From Streptomyces syringium (GTDB taxonomy: Bacteria > Actinomycetota > Actinomycetes > Streptomycetales > Streptomycetaceae), in assembly GCF_017876625.1 (NCBI RefSeq), contig NZ_JAGIOH010000001.1, forward strand, positions 496,001 to 560,000: a stretch of DNA of 64,000 nt, given 5' to 3'. Within the stretch, counting starts at the first letter, position 1; each line of letters starts with the position of its first letter. The translations under genes were made by a program, and so were the position numbers. Positions 41,693 through 51,589 of this stretch are shown here, one piece after another. The notes beneath the pieces were generated by a model that was given only the letters and a program-made list of their open reading frames with translations, was not told where the DNA came from and ran no database searches.

Positions 41693-44600
41693 ATGACGGA
41701 CGGCGCCGGCGGGAGATGGCAGTTCTGGGTCGACCGGGGCGGCACGTTCACCGACATCGTGGCGCGCCGCCCCGACGGCGGACTGCTGACGCACAAACTC
41801 CTGTCGGAGGACCCCGCCCGCTACGAGGACGCCGCCGTGGCCGGGATCCGCACACTGCTGGGCCTGCGGGAGGGCCAGGCCGTCACGAGCGGCACGGTGG
41901 AGGCCGTACGGATGGGCACCACGGTGGCGACCAACGCCCTTCTGGAGCGCGGCGGCGAGCGGACGGCACTGGTCATCACCCGCGGCTTCGGTGACGCGCT
42001 GCGCATCGGCTACCAGAACCGGCCCCGGATCTTCGACCGGGCGATCACCCTCCCCCAGGCCCTGTACGAGCGGGTGATCGAGGTCGCGGAACGCATCACC
42101 GCGGACGGCGCGGTCCTGCGTCCCCCGGAACTCGGCCCCCTGGCCGCGGAGCTGCGGCGCGCCTACGACGACGGTGTCCGCGCGGTGGCGGTGGTGTGTC
42201 TGCACAGCCATCTGCACCCGGCGCACGAGCGGGCGATCGGTGCTCTCGCCGAGCGGATCGGATTCCCGCAGGTGTCACTCTCCAGCGAGGTCAGCCCGCT
42301 CATGAAGCTGGTGCCCCGGGGGGACACCGCGGTCGTCGACGCCTACCTCTCGCCGGTCCTGCGGCGCTATGTGGAGCGGGTCGCCGACCGGTTGCGCGGC
42401 GTGCGGCTGATGTTCATGCAGTCCAACGGCGGCCTGGCCGAAGCGGGACACTTCCGCGGCAAGGACGCGGTCCTGTCCGGCCCGGCCGGCGGCATCGTCG
42501 GCATGGTGCGCATGTCACGGCTGGCGGGCTTCGAGAAGGTGATCGGCTTCGACATGGGCGGCACGTCCACCGATGTGTCGCACTTCGCGGGCGAGTACGA
42601 GCGGGTGCTCACCACGCAGGTGGCGGGTGTCCGGCTGCGGGCCCCCATGCTGGACATCCACACCGTCGCGGCCGGTGGCGGGTCGGTGCTGCACTTCGAC
42701 GGCAGCCGCTACCGGGTGGGCCCGGACTCGGCCGGTGCCGCCCCGGGGCCCGCCTGCTACCGCGGCGGCGGCCCGCTGACCGTCACCGACGCCCATGTGA
42801 TGCTCGGCCGGATCCAGCCCGCGCACTTTCCCCGGGTGTTCGGGCCGGACGGCGACCTGTCCCTGGACGGTGGGATCGTGCGGCGGCGGTTCACCGAGCT
42901 GGCCGAGGACATCCGCGCACGGACCGGCGACCGTCGCTCGCCCGAGCAGGTCGCCGAGGGGTATCTGCGGATCGCCGTGGCGAACATCGGCAGCGCGATC
43001 AAACGCATCTCCGTCCAGAAGGGCCACGACGTCACGCGGTACGCGCTGACCACCTTCGGGGGCGCGGGCGGCCAGCACGCGTGCGCGGTGGCCGACTCGC
43101 TCGGGATCCGCACCGTCCTCGTACCGCCGATGGCCGGTGTGCTCTCCGCGCTCGGCATCGGCCTCGCCGACACCACGGCGATGCGCGAGCAGTCGGTGGA
43201 AGTGCCGCTCGACGAGGCACACATGGAGCGGATCACCGCGGTCGCCGGGGAGCTGGAGTCGGCGGCGCGCGCCGAACTCCTCGACGAGGACGTCCCCGCC
43301 GAGCACATCCGGATCGCGCGGCGCGCACGGCTGCGTTACGACGGCACCGACACCACCGTGCCGGTCGAGCTCACCGACCCGGCCGGCATGACCGCGGCGT
43401 TCGAGACGCGCCACCGGGCGATGTACTCCTTCCTCATGGACCGCCCGGTCGTCGTCGAGTCCCTGTCGGTCGAGGCGACCGGCCTCACACCACAGCCCGA
43501 TCTCGGTGGCCTCGGTGGCCTCGACGGGGACGGGGACGACGCGGCCGAGGGCTCCGCGTCGCTCTTCACGGACGGTGCCTGGTGTGAAGTCCCCCTCCAC
43601 CGCCGGGAACGCCTGCGGCCCGGCACGTCCGTGACCGGCCCGGCGATCATCACGGAGGCCAACGCCACCACGGTCGTGGAGAAGGGCTGGCAGGCGGCCG
43701 CCCTCCCGGAGGGACACCTGCTCGTCGAGCGCGTGGCGGCCCCCGCCGGGGCCGACGTCGGGACCACGGCCGATCCCGTCCTGCTGGAGATCTTCAACAA
43801 TCTCTTCATGTCGATCGCCGAACAGATGGGCGCGCGGCTGGAGTCGACGGCGCAGTCCGTCAACATCAAGGAGCGGCTCGACTTCTCGTGTGCCCTCTTC
43901 GACCCCGACGGCAATCTCATCGCCAACGCCCCGCACATCCCGGTGCACCTCGGTTCGATGGGCACCACCGTGAAGGAAGTCATCCGCCGCCGGGCAGGGG
44001 CCATGAAACCCGGCGATGCCTACGCGGTCAACGATCCGTACCACGGCGGTACCCACCTGCCGGACGTGACCGTGGTGACCCCGGTCTTCGACGACGGGCC
44101 CGGCGGGACGGGGACCGGCGGCGCGCGGATCCTGTTCTTCGTCGCCTCCCGCGGTCACCACGCGGAGATCGGCGGGCTGACCCCCGGTTCCATGCCGGCG
44201 CACAGCCGTGAGATCCAGGAGGAGGGGGTGCTGTTCGACAATTGGCTGCTCGTCGAGAACGGCACGCTGCGGGAGGCCGAGACGCTGCGGCTGCTGACCC
44301 GGGCGCCCTACCCCTCCCGCGACCCGGCCACCAACCTCGCCGACCTGCGCGCCCAGATCGCCGCCAACCGCAAGGGCGTGGAGGAGGTCGGCAAGATGAT
44401 CGACCACTTCGGCCCGGACGTGGTGCGGGCCTATATGCGGCACGTCCAGGACAACGCGGAGGAGGCCGTGCGCCGGGTCGTCGACGCGCTCGACGACGGC
44501 GCGTACCGCTACGAGACGGATTCCGGGGCGGTCATCGCCGTGCGTGTCTCGGTGGACCGGGCACACCGCACGGCGACGGTGGACTTCACAGGGACGTCAC

Positions 44601-45391
44601 CTCAGTTGGACACGAACCTCAACGCACCGAGTTCGGTGGTGACGGCCGCCGTCCTCTACGTCTTCCGGACCCTCGTAGCCGACGACATCCCCCTCAACGA
44701 CGGCTGTCTGCGCCCCTTGCGGATCGTGATCCCGCCGGGCTCGATGCTGGCACCGGTCCCCCCGGCCGCGGTCGTCGCGGGCAACGTCGAGACGTCCCAG
44801 GCCATCACCGGGGCGCTCTACGCCGCCATGGGCGTGCAGGCCGAGGGCTCCGGCACCATGAACAACGTCACCTTCGGCGACGAACGCCACCAGTACTACG
44901 AGACCGTCGCCTCCGGCTCCGGCGCGGGTGAGGGGTTCGACGGCGCGTCCGTGGTGCAGACCCATATGACCAACTCACGGCTGACCGACCCCGAGGTCCT
45001 CGAATGGCGCCTCCCCGTGCTGCTGGAGGACTTCGCCGTGCGGCACGGCAGTGGTGGTGCGGGGCGGTGGCGCGGCGGCGACGGCGCCGTGCGCAGGATC
45101 CGCTTCCGTCGGCCGATGACGGTGAGCACGCTCTCCGGTCACCGCCGGGTGCCGCCCTACGGCATGGCCGGCGGCTCCCCGGGGGCCCTGGGTGCGAGCC
45201 GCGTGGAGCGTGCAGACGGCAGCACGGTGCCGATGGCCGGGTGCGACTCCGTCGAGGTGGGGGCCGGCGATGTGCTGGTGGTGGAGACACCGGGCGGCGG
45301 CGGATACGGCACACCGGGACCGGGCGGTGCCTCCACGGCCGACGCCCGTCACACCCTCTCGGGGACGACGGCGACGGGGCAGGGCGCGTGA
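41693..45391 (+). CDS. Fused hydantoinase/5-oxoprolinase (HyuA-HyuB)
   Basis: 1,232-aa ATP-dependent cyclic-amide hydrolase in which HyuA (N-terminal, residues about 1-690) and HyuB (C-terminal, about 700-1,225) are joined as in eukaryotic-type 5-oxoprolinase. Seen: [37 protein letters not shown] and [11 protein letters not shown] in Hyu[21 protein letters not shown] and the terminal GGGGYGTP in HyuB. An AAGGGAG site precedes the ATG at 41693. It would open 5-oxoproline or a hydantoin. Its last 43 nt overlap the convergent universal-stress-protein gene. Confidence 0.9.
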   Translation: MTDGAGGRWQFWVDRGGTFTDIVARRPDGGLLTHKLLSEDPARYEDAAVAGIRTLLGLREGQAVTSGTVEAVRMGTTVATNALLERGGERTALVITRGFGDALRIGYQNRPRIFDRAITLPQALYERVIEVAERITADGAVLRPPELGPLAAELRRAYDDGVRAVAVVCLHSHLHPAHERAIGALAERIGFPQVSLSSEVSPLMKLVPRGDTAVVDAYLSPVLRRYVERVADRLRGVRLMFMQSNGGLAEAGHFRGKDAVLSGPAGGIVGMVRMSRLAGFEKVIGFDMGGTSTDVSHFAGEYERVLTTQVAGVRLRAPMLDIHTVAAGGGSVLHFDGSRYRVGPDSAGAAPGPACYRGGGPLTVTDAHVMLGRIQPAHFPRVFGPDGDLSLDGGIVRRRFTELAEDIRARTGDRRSPEQVAEGYLRIAVANIGSAIKRISVQKGHDVTRYALTTFGGAGGQHACAVADSLGIRTVLVPPMAGVLSALGIGLADTTAMREQSVEVPLDEAHMERITAVAGELESAARAELLDEDVPAEHIRIARRARLRYDGTDTTVPVELTDPAGMTAAFETRHRAMYSFLMDRPVVVESLSVEATGLTPQPDLGGLGGLDGDGDDAAEGSASLFTDGAWCEVPLHRRERLRPGTSVTGPAIITEANATTVVEKGWQAAALPEGHLLVERVAAPAGADVGTTADPVLLEIFNNLFMSIAEQMGARLESTAQSVNIKERLDFSCALFDPDGNLIANAPHIPVHLGSMGTTVKEVIRRRAGAMKPGDAYAVNDPYHGGTHLPDVTVVTPVFDDGPGGTGTGGARILFFVASRGHHAEIGGLTPGSMPAHSREIQEEGVLFDNWLLVENGTLREAETLRLLTRAPYPSRDPATNLADLRAQIAANRKGVEEVGKMIDHFGPDVVRAYMRHVQDNAEEAVRRVVDALDDGAYRYETDSGAVIAVRVSVDRAHRTATVDFTGTSPQLDTNLNAPSSVVTAAVLYVFRTLVADDIPLNDGCLRPLRIVIPPGSMLAPVPPAAVVAGNVETSQAITGALYAAMGVQAEGSGTMNNVTFGDERHQYYETVASGSGAGEGFDGASVVQTHMTNSRLTDPEVLEWRLPVLLEDFAVRHGSGGAGRWRGGDGAVRRIRFRRPMTVSTLSGHRRVPPYGMAGGSPGALGASRVERADGSTVPMAGCDSVEVGAGDVLVVETPGGGGYGTPGPGGASTADARHTLSGTTATGQGA

Positions 45392-46218
45392 TGCAGGACG
45401 GCGTGGTTGCTCCGGCCGAGCTGAAGCCCGCCGTGCCCGGACAGCCGCCGCGCGCCGACGACCAGGAGCTCCGCGGTGGCGGCCGCCTCCAGCAGTGCGT
45501 GGTGCGCGGATCCCTCCACGGTCTCGCGGTGCACGTCCACATCGGGATGGCTGCGCTCGAAGCCGGCGAGGGCGTCGTCCAGGATGTCCGCGGCCTGCCG
45601 CTGGTGCGCGGCCACCGGGTCACCGGAGAAGAGCGGATTGCCCATCGGGCGGTGCATCGGGGAGCGCCAGGCCCGGATCGCGACCAGTCGGCACCGGCGC
45701 GTCTCCGCCTCGCGGAAGGCGAACCGGAGGGCCTGACTGCTTTCCGCGGCACCACCGACGCCGACCACCACCCCGCGCGGTGCCGCGGCAGGGTCGGGCA
45801 GCGCGCGGACCACCACGACCGGGCAGTGGGACCGGCCCGCCAGTGACAGGCTGACCGAGCCCAGCAGCAGCCCGGCGAGCCCGCCCCGGCCCCGCGAGCC
45901 GACGACGACCATCGTGGCCGAGCGGCCTTCCTCCAGGAGGGCCGTCACGGCGTCCTGCGGCCGGACCAGCGAGGAGATCCGTATCTCGGGGGCCTGCCGG
46001 CGGGCGCGATCCATCGCGGCCGAAACGATGTGATCGGCGAGGACCCGCTCGGAGGGGCGCTCGGGGTCCGGGGGCCCGCCTCCCTCGTAGCGCTCCCACA
46101 AAGAGGCATAGACCATGCGCAGGGGCAGGCCCAGGCGCAGTGCCTCCTCCCCGGCCCAGTCCACCGCCCGCAGCCCGGTTTCCGATCCGTCCACCCCTAC
46201 GACCACCGGAATCTCCAT
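45349..46218 (-). CDS. Universal stress protein, tandem UspA domains
   Basis: 289-aa protein with two UspA domains. Each has the ATP-binding pattern: [20 protein letters not shown] in the first (G-2x-G-9x-G-S type) and [24 protein letters not shown] in the second, where the motif is less standard. It starts [15 protein letters not shown] at 46218. It is divergent from a second tandem Usp gene across a duplicated 20-bp element, and overlaps the 3' end of the oxoprolinase gene. Stress or dormancy role by family. Confidence 0.9.
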   Translation of the reverse strand: MEIPVVVGVDGSETGLRAVDWAGEEALRLGLPLRMVYASLWERYEGGGPPDPERPSERVLADHIVSAAMDRARRQAPEIRISSLVRPQDAVTALLEEGRSATMVVVGSRGRGGLAGLLLGSVSLSLAGRSHCPVVVVRALPDPAAAPRGVVVGVGGAAESSQALRFAFREAETRRCRLVAIRAWRSPMHRPMGNPLFSGDPVAAHQRQAADILDDALAGFERSHPDVDVHRETVEGSAHHALLEAAATAELLVVGARRLSGHGGLQLGRSNHAVLHHAPCPVAVVPERV

Positions 46219-46384
46219 GATTCCACCAACTCTCCGCGACCTTCGCAAAGGCCTCATCACCACGGTCGCACTCCGGGGCCCGGGTTGCGAGGGGGTCGGC
46301 CCCTGAGCGGGCAGCCGCCGGGCGCCGCATGATGGGAGGAGGAGGAACCCCAAGCCCTCTCGTCCGGTTTCCGCCCGGAGGGAC

Positions 46385-46424
46385 GCCGAAGTGATCCCGA
46401 GGAGGCCGAAGTGATCCCGAGGAG
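46385..46424 (+). repeat. Tandem 20-bp duplication ahead of the usp gene
   Basis: GCCGAAGTGATCCCGAGGAG is repeated perfectly head-to-tail (46385-46404 and 46405-46424) and abuts the ATG at 46425. Each copy carries a GAGGAG Shine-Dalgarno-like sequence, so translation initiation may be altered by copy number. Confidence 0.85.
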
Positions 46425-46439
46425 ATGGAGGCACTCGTC

Positions 46440-47324
46440 ATGGACCCCGTCATCACCGTAGGGCTCGACGGTTCTCCGGAGAGTCGCTCTGCCGCCCTGT
46501 GGGCGGCGCAGGAGGCGCGGCTGCGCGGTTGCACGCTGCGGATGCTCCACGCGTGGGTCCTGCTCTCCGCCGCGGGGGAGAAGGCCACGGCCGAGAGCGA
46601 CCGGGACTACTGGTCGAAGAAGATCGTCGACGACGCGCAGCGGGAGGTCCACCAGCTCTATCCGGAGCTGCCCGTCACCGAGGAACTGGTGGCGGAGGAC
46701 CCCGGCCCGGCACTGCTGGCCGCGGCCGCGGAGTCGGACCTGCTCGTCCTCGGCTCCCGGGGCATGGGGCCCGTCGCCGCCTTCTTCCTCGGGGACATCG
46801 GCCTGCACGTGGTGGCGCACACCGACACACCCGTGGTGCTCGTCCGCGCTCAGGAGGACACGGCGGGCACGGCGGCACAGGCGGCTCCCCCGGCCACCGG
46901 TGACGTGGTCGTGGGGCTGAACCTGCAGGGCCCGTGCGAACGTCTCCTGGAGTTCGCCTTCACGAGCGCCGCCCGCCGCGGTGCCACCCTGCACGCCGTT
47001 CACGCGGGAAAGCTGCCCGTGCAGGCATACGCTCCCTGGGGCATGGACCCCGACGTCGTGGAGGACCTGACGCGCGACGCACGCAAGGTGCTCGGTGACG
47101 CGCTGCGTCCGTGGCGGGAGAAGTTCCCGGGGGTGGAGGTGGCGGAGAGCGTGCACCTGGAGAGCCCCGCCCGGGTGATCAACAGGGCGGCGGCAGGGGC
47201 CGGACTGCTCGTGATGGGCCGCCGGCACAAGCACCGCACCGCCCTGGGGCCGCGCATCGGCCCGGTACTGCAGTCCGCTCTCCATCACGCTCCGTGCCCC
47301 GTGGCGGTCGCCCCTCACGAGTGA
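46440..47324 (+). CDS. Universal stress protein, tandem UspA domains
   Basis: 294-aa protein with two UspA domains: MDPVITVGLDGSPESRSAAL opens the first, LLVLGSRGMGPVAAFFLGDI carries its nucleotide loop, and the second ends LLVMGRRHKHRTALGPRIGPVL. ATG at 46440 has GGAGG at a good distance; the ATG at 46425 is also possible and follows the tandem repeat. Divergent from another usp gene and 9 nt from the convergent CBS-BON gene, a grouping common in streptomycetes for stress or dormancy genes. Confidence 0.9.
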   Translation: MDPVITVGLDGSPESRSAALWAAQEARLRGCTLRMLHAWVLLSAAGEKATAESDRDYWSKKIVDDAQREVHQLYPELPVTEELVAEDPGPALLAAAAESDLLVLGSRGMGPVAAFFLGDIGLHVVAHTDTPVVLVRAQEDTAGTAAQAAPPATGDVVVGLNLQGPCERLLEFAFTSAARRGATLHAVHAGKLPVQAYAPWGMDPDVVEDLTRDARKVLGDALRPWREKFPGVEVAESVHLESPARVINRAAAGAGLLVMGRRHKHRTALGPRIGPVLQSALHHAPCPVAVAPHE

Positions 47325-47333
47325 CGGCCGGGG

Positions 47334-47987
47334 TCAGGACTCGGAAGCGGCCTCCGCGCGGGCGAGCGCCCCGTTGGTGCGGTCGGTGACCGAGACGACG
47401 CCGTCGACCGCCCGGCACAGGCGCAGCACCAGCGGTACCACTTCGGGCGGCTCGATCGTGCCGCTGAGCACCACCAGACCCTGCTGCACCTCGACGCCCA
47501 CGGCGGCGGGGCTGACACCGGGCACGTCGTCGAGGACCTCCTCGACGATCTCGGTGCGGATGGCTTTGTCGTCGCGGAGGAACACCCTCAGCAGATCGCT
47601 CCGGCTGACCATGCCGACCAGCCGTCCGTGGCCGTCCACCACCGGCAGCCGCTTGACGTGCCGGCCGGCCATCACGCGCGCGGCGGCCACCACGCTCACG
47701 TCCGGTGTGGTGCACACCGCGGGGCTGGTCATCAGCTGCCCGGCCGTGACCGCCGCGGGGCCGGGCGGCGGGGCCGGCAGATCGGATTCGGTGTCGTCCT
47801 GTGCCGCCTGAGTACGGATCAGGTCCGCCTCGGACACCACTCCCACTGGCCGGTCGTCGACGTCCACGACGGGGACGGCGGTGATGTCGAACTCGGTCAG
47901 CAGGGTCACGATCTCGCGGAAGCCCGTTTCGGGTACCACCCTGACGACCTCTTGGGTCATCACGTCCTTCACCGTCTGGTGTTGCAT
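47334..47987 (-). CDS. CBS-pair and BON-domain protein
   Basis: 217-aa protein with two CBS domains (VKDVMTQEVVRVVPETGFRE at residue 6; QLMTSPAVCTTPDVSVVAA near 84) and a C-terminal BON domain (VEVQQGLVVLSGTIEPPEVV). CBS pairs bind adenine nucleotides; BON may bind lipids or proteins. Clustered with two universal stress proteins, supporting an energy or stress-sensing role. No catalytic domain. Confidence 0.9.
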   Translation of the reverse strand: MQHQTVKDVMTQEVVRVVPETGFREIVTLLTEFDITAVPVVDVDDRPVGVVSEADLIRTQAAQDDTESDLPAPPPGPAAVTAGQLMTSPAVCTTPDVSVVAAARVMAGRHVKRLPVVDGHGRLVGMVSRSDLLRVFLRDDKAIRTEIVEEVLDDVPGVSPAAVGVEVQQGLVVLSGTIEPPEVVPLVLRLCRAVDGVVSVTDRTNGALARAEAASES

Positions 47988-48150
47988 GCCGTCTCATTCC
48001 ACGCGCTCGCGGCGACCGGACGGCCGCCCGGGATCAGTCTCCCTCCGTGCGGCCGCGTCAGCCATGAAGCCACCGTTTCCCTGGTGCGCCGCCCCGGCGA
48101 ACAGGCCCTGACGCGCTCCCGCCGAAGGCCGCCGCATAGGGTGGCCCTTC

Positions 48151-49131
48151 ATGTGGCCAGGACAAACAGCTGGCGGGGGCGAGCAGAACCCGCGGGATGC
48201 GCAAGCGAATCCGTACCGACACCCGAACCCGCACGAGCAGCCCACGCAGACGAACCCGTACCGGGATCCGCAACAGGCAGCGCCCTGGACCGCCCCGGCC
48301 ACTGCGGCCGGGGCACCCCCGCCGCCGCGCGGCGGCGGCAAGAGGACGACGGTCATCGCCGTCGTCGTGGCGACCGCTGTCGTCATCGCCGCCGGTGTCA
48401 CCGGCTTCCTGGTCCTGGGCGGTGACAAGGACGACGCGGCGAGCCCCGAACCGACCGCGTCCGCACCGACCCGGACCTCCGGGCCGACGCCCACGGGTGG
48501 CGACGACGGACGTCGCGGTGACGAGCCCAAGCCGGTGGTTCCCGGCTGGAAGGTCGTGGTGAACCCCAAGCGCGGCATCGCCTTCGACGTACCCGCGCAC
48601 TGGCAGCGCAAGGATCCCGACTGGGCCAGCTATGTCTCGGACAACAAGGATCCGGAGGACACCCCCCTCGTCGGCTTCCTGGCCCCGGCGGTACTCGAGG
48701 AGCAGTGGTGCACGTCCGACGAGGACAAGAACGGCACCACCGAGAACACCCCGATCGCCGCCGCCGGCTCCCGCGGTGAGAACGGTGCCAAGAACACCGA
48801 GGAGGCCGCGCGCCACAACGTGAGCCAGTGGATCTACGGCGGGTACGCCCAGCCGGACAGGTCGAAGGTCAAGCCCGGTGCCGTGGAGTCCTTCACCACG
48901 GCGTCCGGCATCACCGGCAGCGTGGCGACGGCCACGTCCGTCGGCGTCGGGAAGAAGGGCAAGTGCGATACCGACGGCAAGGGCACCGCGTTCGCCTTCA
49001 AGGACTCCAAGGGCGACTTCGTGTCCTGGACGTTCCACGGGGTGAAGGGCGTGAAGGAGGAGGTCCCGGACGCAACGGTCCGGAAGATCCTCAGCACGGT
49101 GCGTCTGACCGGCGGTTCGGCGCGCCCGTGA
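48151..49131 (+). CDS. Membrane-anchored hypothetical protein with DUF8017-like domain
   Basis: 326-aa protein with a Pro/Gln/Asn-rich cytoplasmic tail (residues 1-62), one membrane helix (KRTTVIAVVVATAVVIAAGV, about 64-90), a Thr/Pro-rich linker, and an extracellular domain that contains VVVNPKRGIAFDVPAHWQ, two Cys (QWCTS, KKGKCDTD) able to form a disulfide, and a C-terminal TVRKILSTVRLT. The layout is standard for streptomycete surface proteins of unknown role. TAGGGT (48137-48142) lies 8 nt before the ATG, so it is probably leaderless. A strong terminator follows. Confidence 0.78.
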   Translation: MWPGQTAGGGEQNPRDAQANPYRHPNPHEQPTQTNPYRDPQQAAPWTAPATAAGAPPPPRGGGKRTTVIAVVVATAVVIAAGVTGFLVLGGDKDDAASPEPTASAPTRTSGPTPTGGDDGRRGDEPKPVVPGWKVVVNPKRGIAFDVPAHWQRKDPDWASYVSDNKDPEDTPLVGFLAPAVLEEQWCTSDEDKNGTTENTPIAAAGSRGENGAKNTEEAARHNVSQWIYGGYAQPDRSKVKPGAVESFTTASGITGSVATATSVGVGKKGKCDTDGKGTAFAFKDSKGDFVSWTFHGVKGVKEEVPDATVRKILSTVRLTGGSARP

Positions 49132-49133
49132 GC

Positions 49134-49169
49134 GGAGGGCTCCCGCCCGGGTCCGGGCGGGAGCCCTCC
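49134..49169 (+). terminator. Perfect 15-bp hairpin
   Basis: GGAGGGCTCCCGCCC / GGGCGGGAGCCCTCC with a 6-nt loop, 2 nt past the stop; probably bidirectional, serving the convergent hydrolase gene too. Confidence 0.85.
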
Positions 49170-49183
49170 GTTCAGCCGGCCCG

Positions 49184-49876
49184 CTACTGCCGGCCGGCGG
49201 TGCGGGCCGGCTCGTCGAGGGACCGCAGCAGGATCTTCAACAGGTCGTCCGGCGCATCACGCATGAGGTTGTGCCGGCTCTCCAGCTCGTGCACCGTCCA
49301 CATCGGGTCCTCGCGCAGCCGCTGGTAGGTCGAGGTGAACGGCGACTCCCCCTCCCACAGCGTCGCGTAGACGTAGTCCCTGCGCCGGAACCGGCCCGCG
49401 TCCCCGGTCAGCCGGATGCGCTGGAGGAGCGAAGCCAGCGGGTGGGCCGTGGCGCGCGGGTCGAAGAACGGCATCGCCGGAACCGCGTAGCCGGTCTCGC
49501 CGACGTCCAGGTACCACTCCCGTTCGTCGGGGACGAGGCTCCAGCAGGAATCGCCGTCCTCCGGTACGACGGCGTCCAGGTAGACCAGCGAATCCACCCG
49601 CTCGGGCACCCGGTCCGCGACCCCGCTGACGACCATCCCCCCGTAGCTGTGGCCGACGAGCACGGCGTCCTCGATCCGCTCGGCCACCAGCACGTCCACC
49701 ACGTCCTGGATGTGCGTATCGAGATTGACCGTGGACGTCAGCAGATCGGCGCGCTCGCTGATCCCGGAGAGCGTCAACGCGTGGACACGGTGACCGTCCT
49801 GCCGAAGCCGCTCGGCGACCGGGTCGAAGCACCAACCGCCATGGCACATACCCGGGATGAGAACGAAGTCGGCCAT
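49184..49876 (-). CDS. Alpha/beta hydrolase (esterase-like)
   Basis: 230-aa alpha/beta hydrolase. It opens FVLIPGMCHGGWCF (oxyanion loop), has the nucleophile elbow GHSYGG, an acid in VYLDAVVPEDG and a late His in ESRHNLMRDAP, as in methylesterase/salicylate-esterase-like proteins. ATG at 49876 has GAGGAG upstream; the longer frame to 49945 is not used. It converges on the DUF8017-like gene across a shared terminator. Substrate unknown. Confidence 0.88.
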   Translation of the reverse strand: MADFVLIPGMCHGGWCFDPVAERLRQDGHRVHALTLSGISERADLLTSTVNLDTHIQDVVDVLVAERIEDAVLVGHSYGGMVVSGVADRVPERVDSLVYLDAVVPEDGDSCWSLVPDEREWYLDVGETGYAVPAMPFFDPRATAHPLASLLQRIRLTGDAGRFRRRDYVYATLWEGESPFTSTYQRLREDPMWTVHELESRHNLMRDAPDDLLKILLRSLDEPARTAGRQ

Positions 49877-50101
49877 GTCCTGCTCCTCTGCGCGGTTCCT
49901 CTCGGCGTGCGTCCCACTCTGCGGGACGGTGATCCAGAAGTCCAAGAGCCGGCTGTTCTGTGTGACAGAAGCGGAGGTTATGGAAGCGGTGTGGTTGCAA
50001 GCGCGACGCCCTCCGGGACGACAATGACGCGCGGAGCGAGAACGGCACTTTCCAGCCCGGCGCTCGCAGGCACTCCCCCTCGCCGTCCGGCCCCCTTCAG
50101 C

Positions 50102-51430
50102 TCACCGCAGGCGGCGGAGGAAGACATCGCTCCCGCCGTTGCCGTCCTGGGGTACGAGGTTGCCGGCCCCGCTGTCGAAGACCGCCCTGCGCCCGGCCAG
50201 GTCGACGCTGAAGTTCAACGAGAACTCGTCGGCCTGCCTGCCGTCGGACGCGACGTTGACGCGCTCCACCGCGCCGGTCCGCAGGTCGCGTACGAACACG
50301 TCCTCCTTTCCGTTGGTGTCGCCCGGCACCAGGTTGGTGGCACTGGACGGGAAGAACGCATACCGGTTGTCGGCGCTCATGGCCACGTGCCCGTACGACA
50401 TGTCATTGGCCTCGGAGCCGTCGGCTGCCACGCTGAGCCGCCGGGTGACGCCCGTGCGCAGATCTGTGGCGAACGCGTCCACCGTGTGGTTGGTGTCGCC
50501 GGCGACGATGTTGACGTTGGAGCTCAGGAACAGCGCGTAGCGCCCGTCCGGACTCAGGCCGATGTCGGTGAGAACCGCCACCCTCGAGCCGGTGAGGGAA
50601 CGCGCGGCGAGCTCGGTGCGGCCGGTGCGCAGCTCGTGCGCGTAGAACACGCGAGCCCGCGGCCGCGCCAGCGCTTCCTCGTCGGCGCCCGCCTGAGGGG
50701 TCAGGTTGGACGCCCTGCTCTTGAACCCGACCCGGCTGCCGTTCGCGCTGATCACCGGGGAGACGGATTCACCGTTCCCTTGCGTGCCGTCGGAGGCGAC
50801 GCTGACGCGTTTGACGGTGCCCCGCCACCGGTCCTTCACGAACACGTCCCGCACATCGTTGGTGTCCCCGGGCACGAGGTCGCTGCGAGTGGAGAGGAAG
50901 GCGACAAAGCGACCGTCCGCGCTGATCGAGGGTTCGCTGTTCTGGACACGTCCCTGCTTCGGGTCCCCGATGAGGATGTCGGTGCGCCCGGTCCGGCGGT
51001 CGCGCACGTACACCTCGGTGCTTCCGGTGGGGTTGCCACCCGGCACAAGGTTCGTCGCGTCCGAGCTGAAGACGACATACCGTCCGTTACCGCTGACTGC
51101 CGCGTCCCACGTCGAACCGTCGCCCGGTGTGCCGTCGGTGGCCACGCTTACCCGCTCGACCCTGCCGGTACGCAGGTCCTTGACGAAGGGGCCGCCCTTG
51201 CGAGTATCGCCCGGGATCAGGTTGTCGGCCCCCGAGCTGAAGACGACGACGCGGCCGTCACCGCTGATCTTCCCCTGCCCCGACTCGCCGTTCGCCTCCG
51301 TGCCGTCGGCGGCGACGCTCACCCGCTCGGTGCGCCCCTGGTGCCTCTCCGTCGCGGCGGCCACCGGCGGCACCGTCGCACAGGTCCCCAGGACCGCCGC
51401 CACGACGGCCGTCCGTATGAGATAGCGCAT
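50102..51430 (-). CDS. Secreted TolB/PD40-like beta-propeller protein
   Basis: 442-aa exported protein with a Sec-type signal peptide (MRYLIRTAVVAAVLGT, cleavage near VAAAT). The rest is about seven repeats of 50-60 aa with the pattern ERVSVATDGTxG, then SGNGRYVVFSSDATNLVPGDT and VYVRDRRTGR, a WD40/PD40 propeller. AGGGGAG precedes the ATG at 51430. It is divergent from an ArsR-like regulator. Likely an extracellular binding or scaffold protein; no catalytic residue seen. Confidence 0.88.
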   Translation of the reverse strand: MRYLIRTAVVAAVLGTCATVPPVAAATERHQGRTERVSVAADGTEANGESGQGKISGDGRVVVFSSGADNLIPGDTRKGGPFVKDLRTGRVERVSVATDGTPGDGSTWDAAVSGNGRYVVFSSDATNLVPGGNPTGSTEVYVRDRRTGRTDILIGDPKQGRVQNSEPSISADGRFVAFLSTRSDLVPGDTNDVRDVFVKDRWRGTVKRVSVASDGTQGNGESVSPVISANGSRVGFKSRASNLTPQAGADEEALARPRARVFYAHELRTGRTELAARSLTGSRVAVLTDIGLSPDGRYALFLSSNVNIVAGDTNHTVDAFATDLRTGVTRRLSVAADGSEANDMSYGHVAMSADNRYAFFPSSATNLVPGDTNGKEDVFVRDLRTGAVERVNVASDGRQADEFSLNFSVDLAGRRAVFDSGAGNLVPQDGNGGSDVFLRRLR

Positions 51431-51556
51431 TCGACTCCCCTTGCTGAAGCAGCGGATGACGCGTGAGCCGAGGGAAGCCAACAGCCTCGCCGGCCCCGCG
51501 GTCAACAGGGAGGGACGGACTCCGGCCCGCACCGGAAGCCCGAACAAAACCCCTTG

Positions 51557-51586
51557 CCTAATGGTCAAGAAGTGTTGACCATTAGG
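51557..51586. promoter_or_regulatory. Perfect 12-bp inverted repeat against the regulator start
   Basis: CCTAATGGTCAA - 6 nt - TTGACCATTAGG, perfect arms, ending 3 nt before the ATG of the ArsR-like gene. It probably covers the core promoter and start site, so binding would block transcription. It is the likely operator for the regulator and coupled MFS gene. Confidence 0.88.
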
Positions 51587-51589
51587 CCC

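Noticed and set aside
42515..44566. 683-aa minus-strand frame within the oxoprolinase gene
   Set aside because: Mirror frame of a well-supported gene with no recognisable motif.
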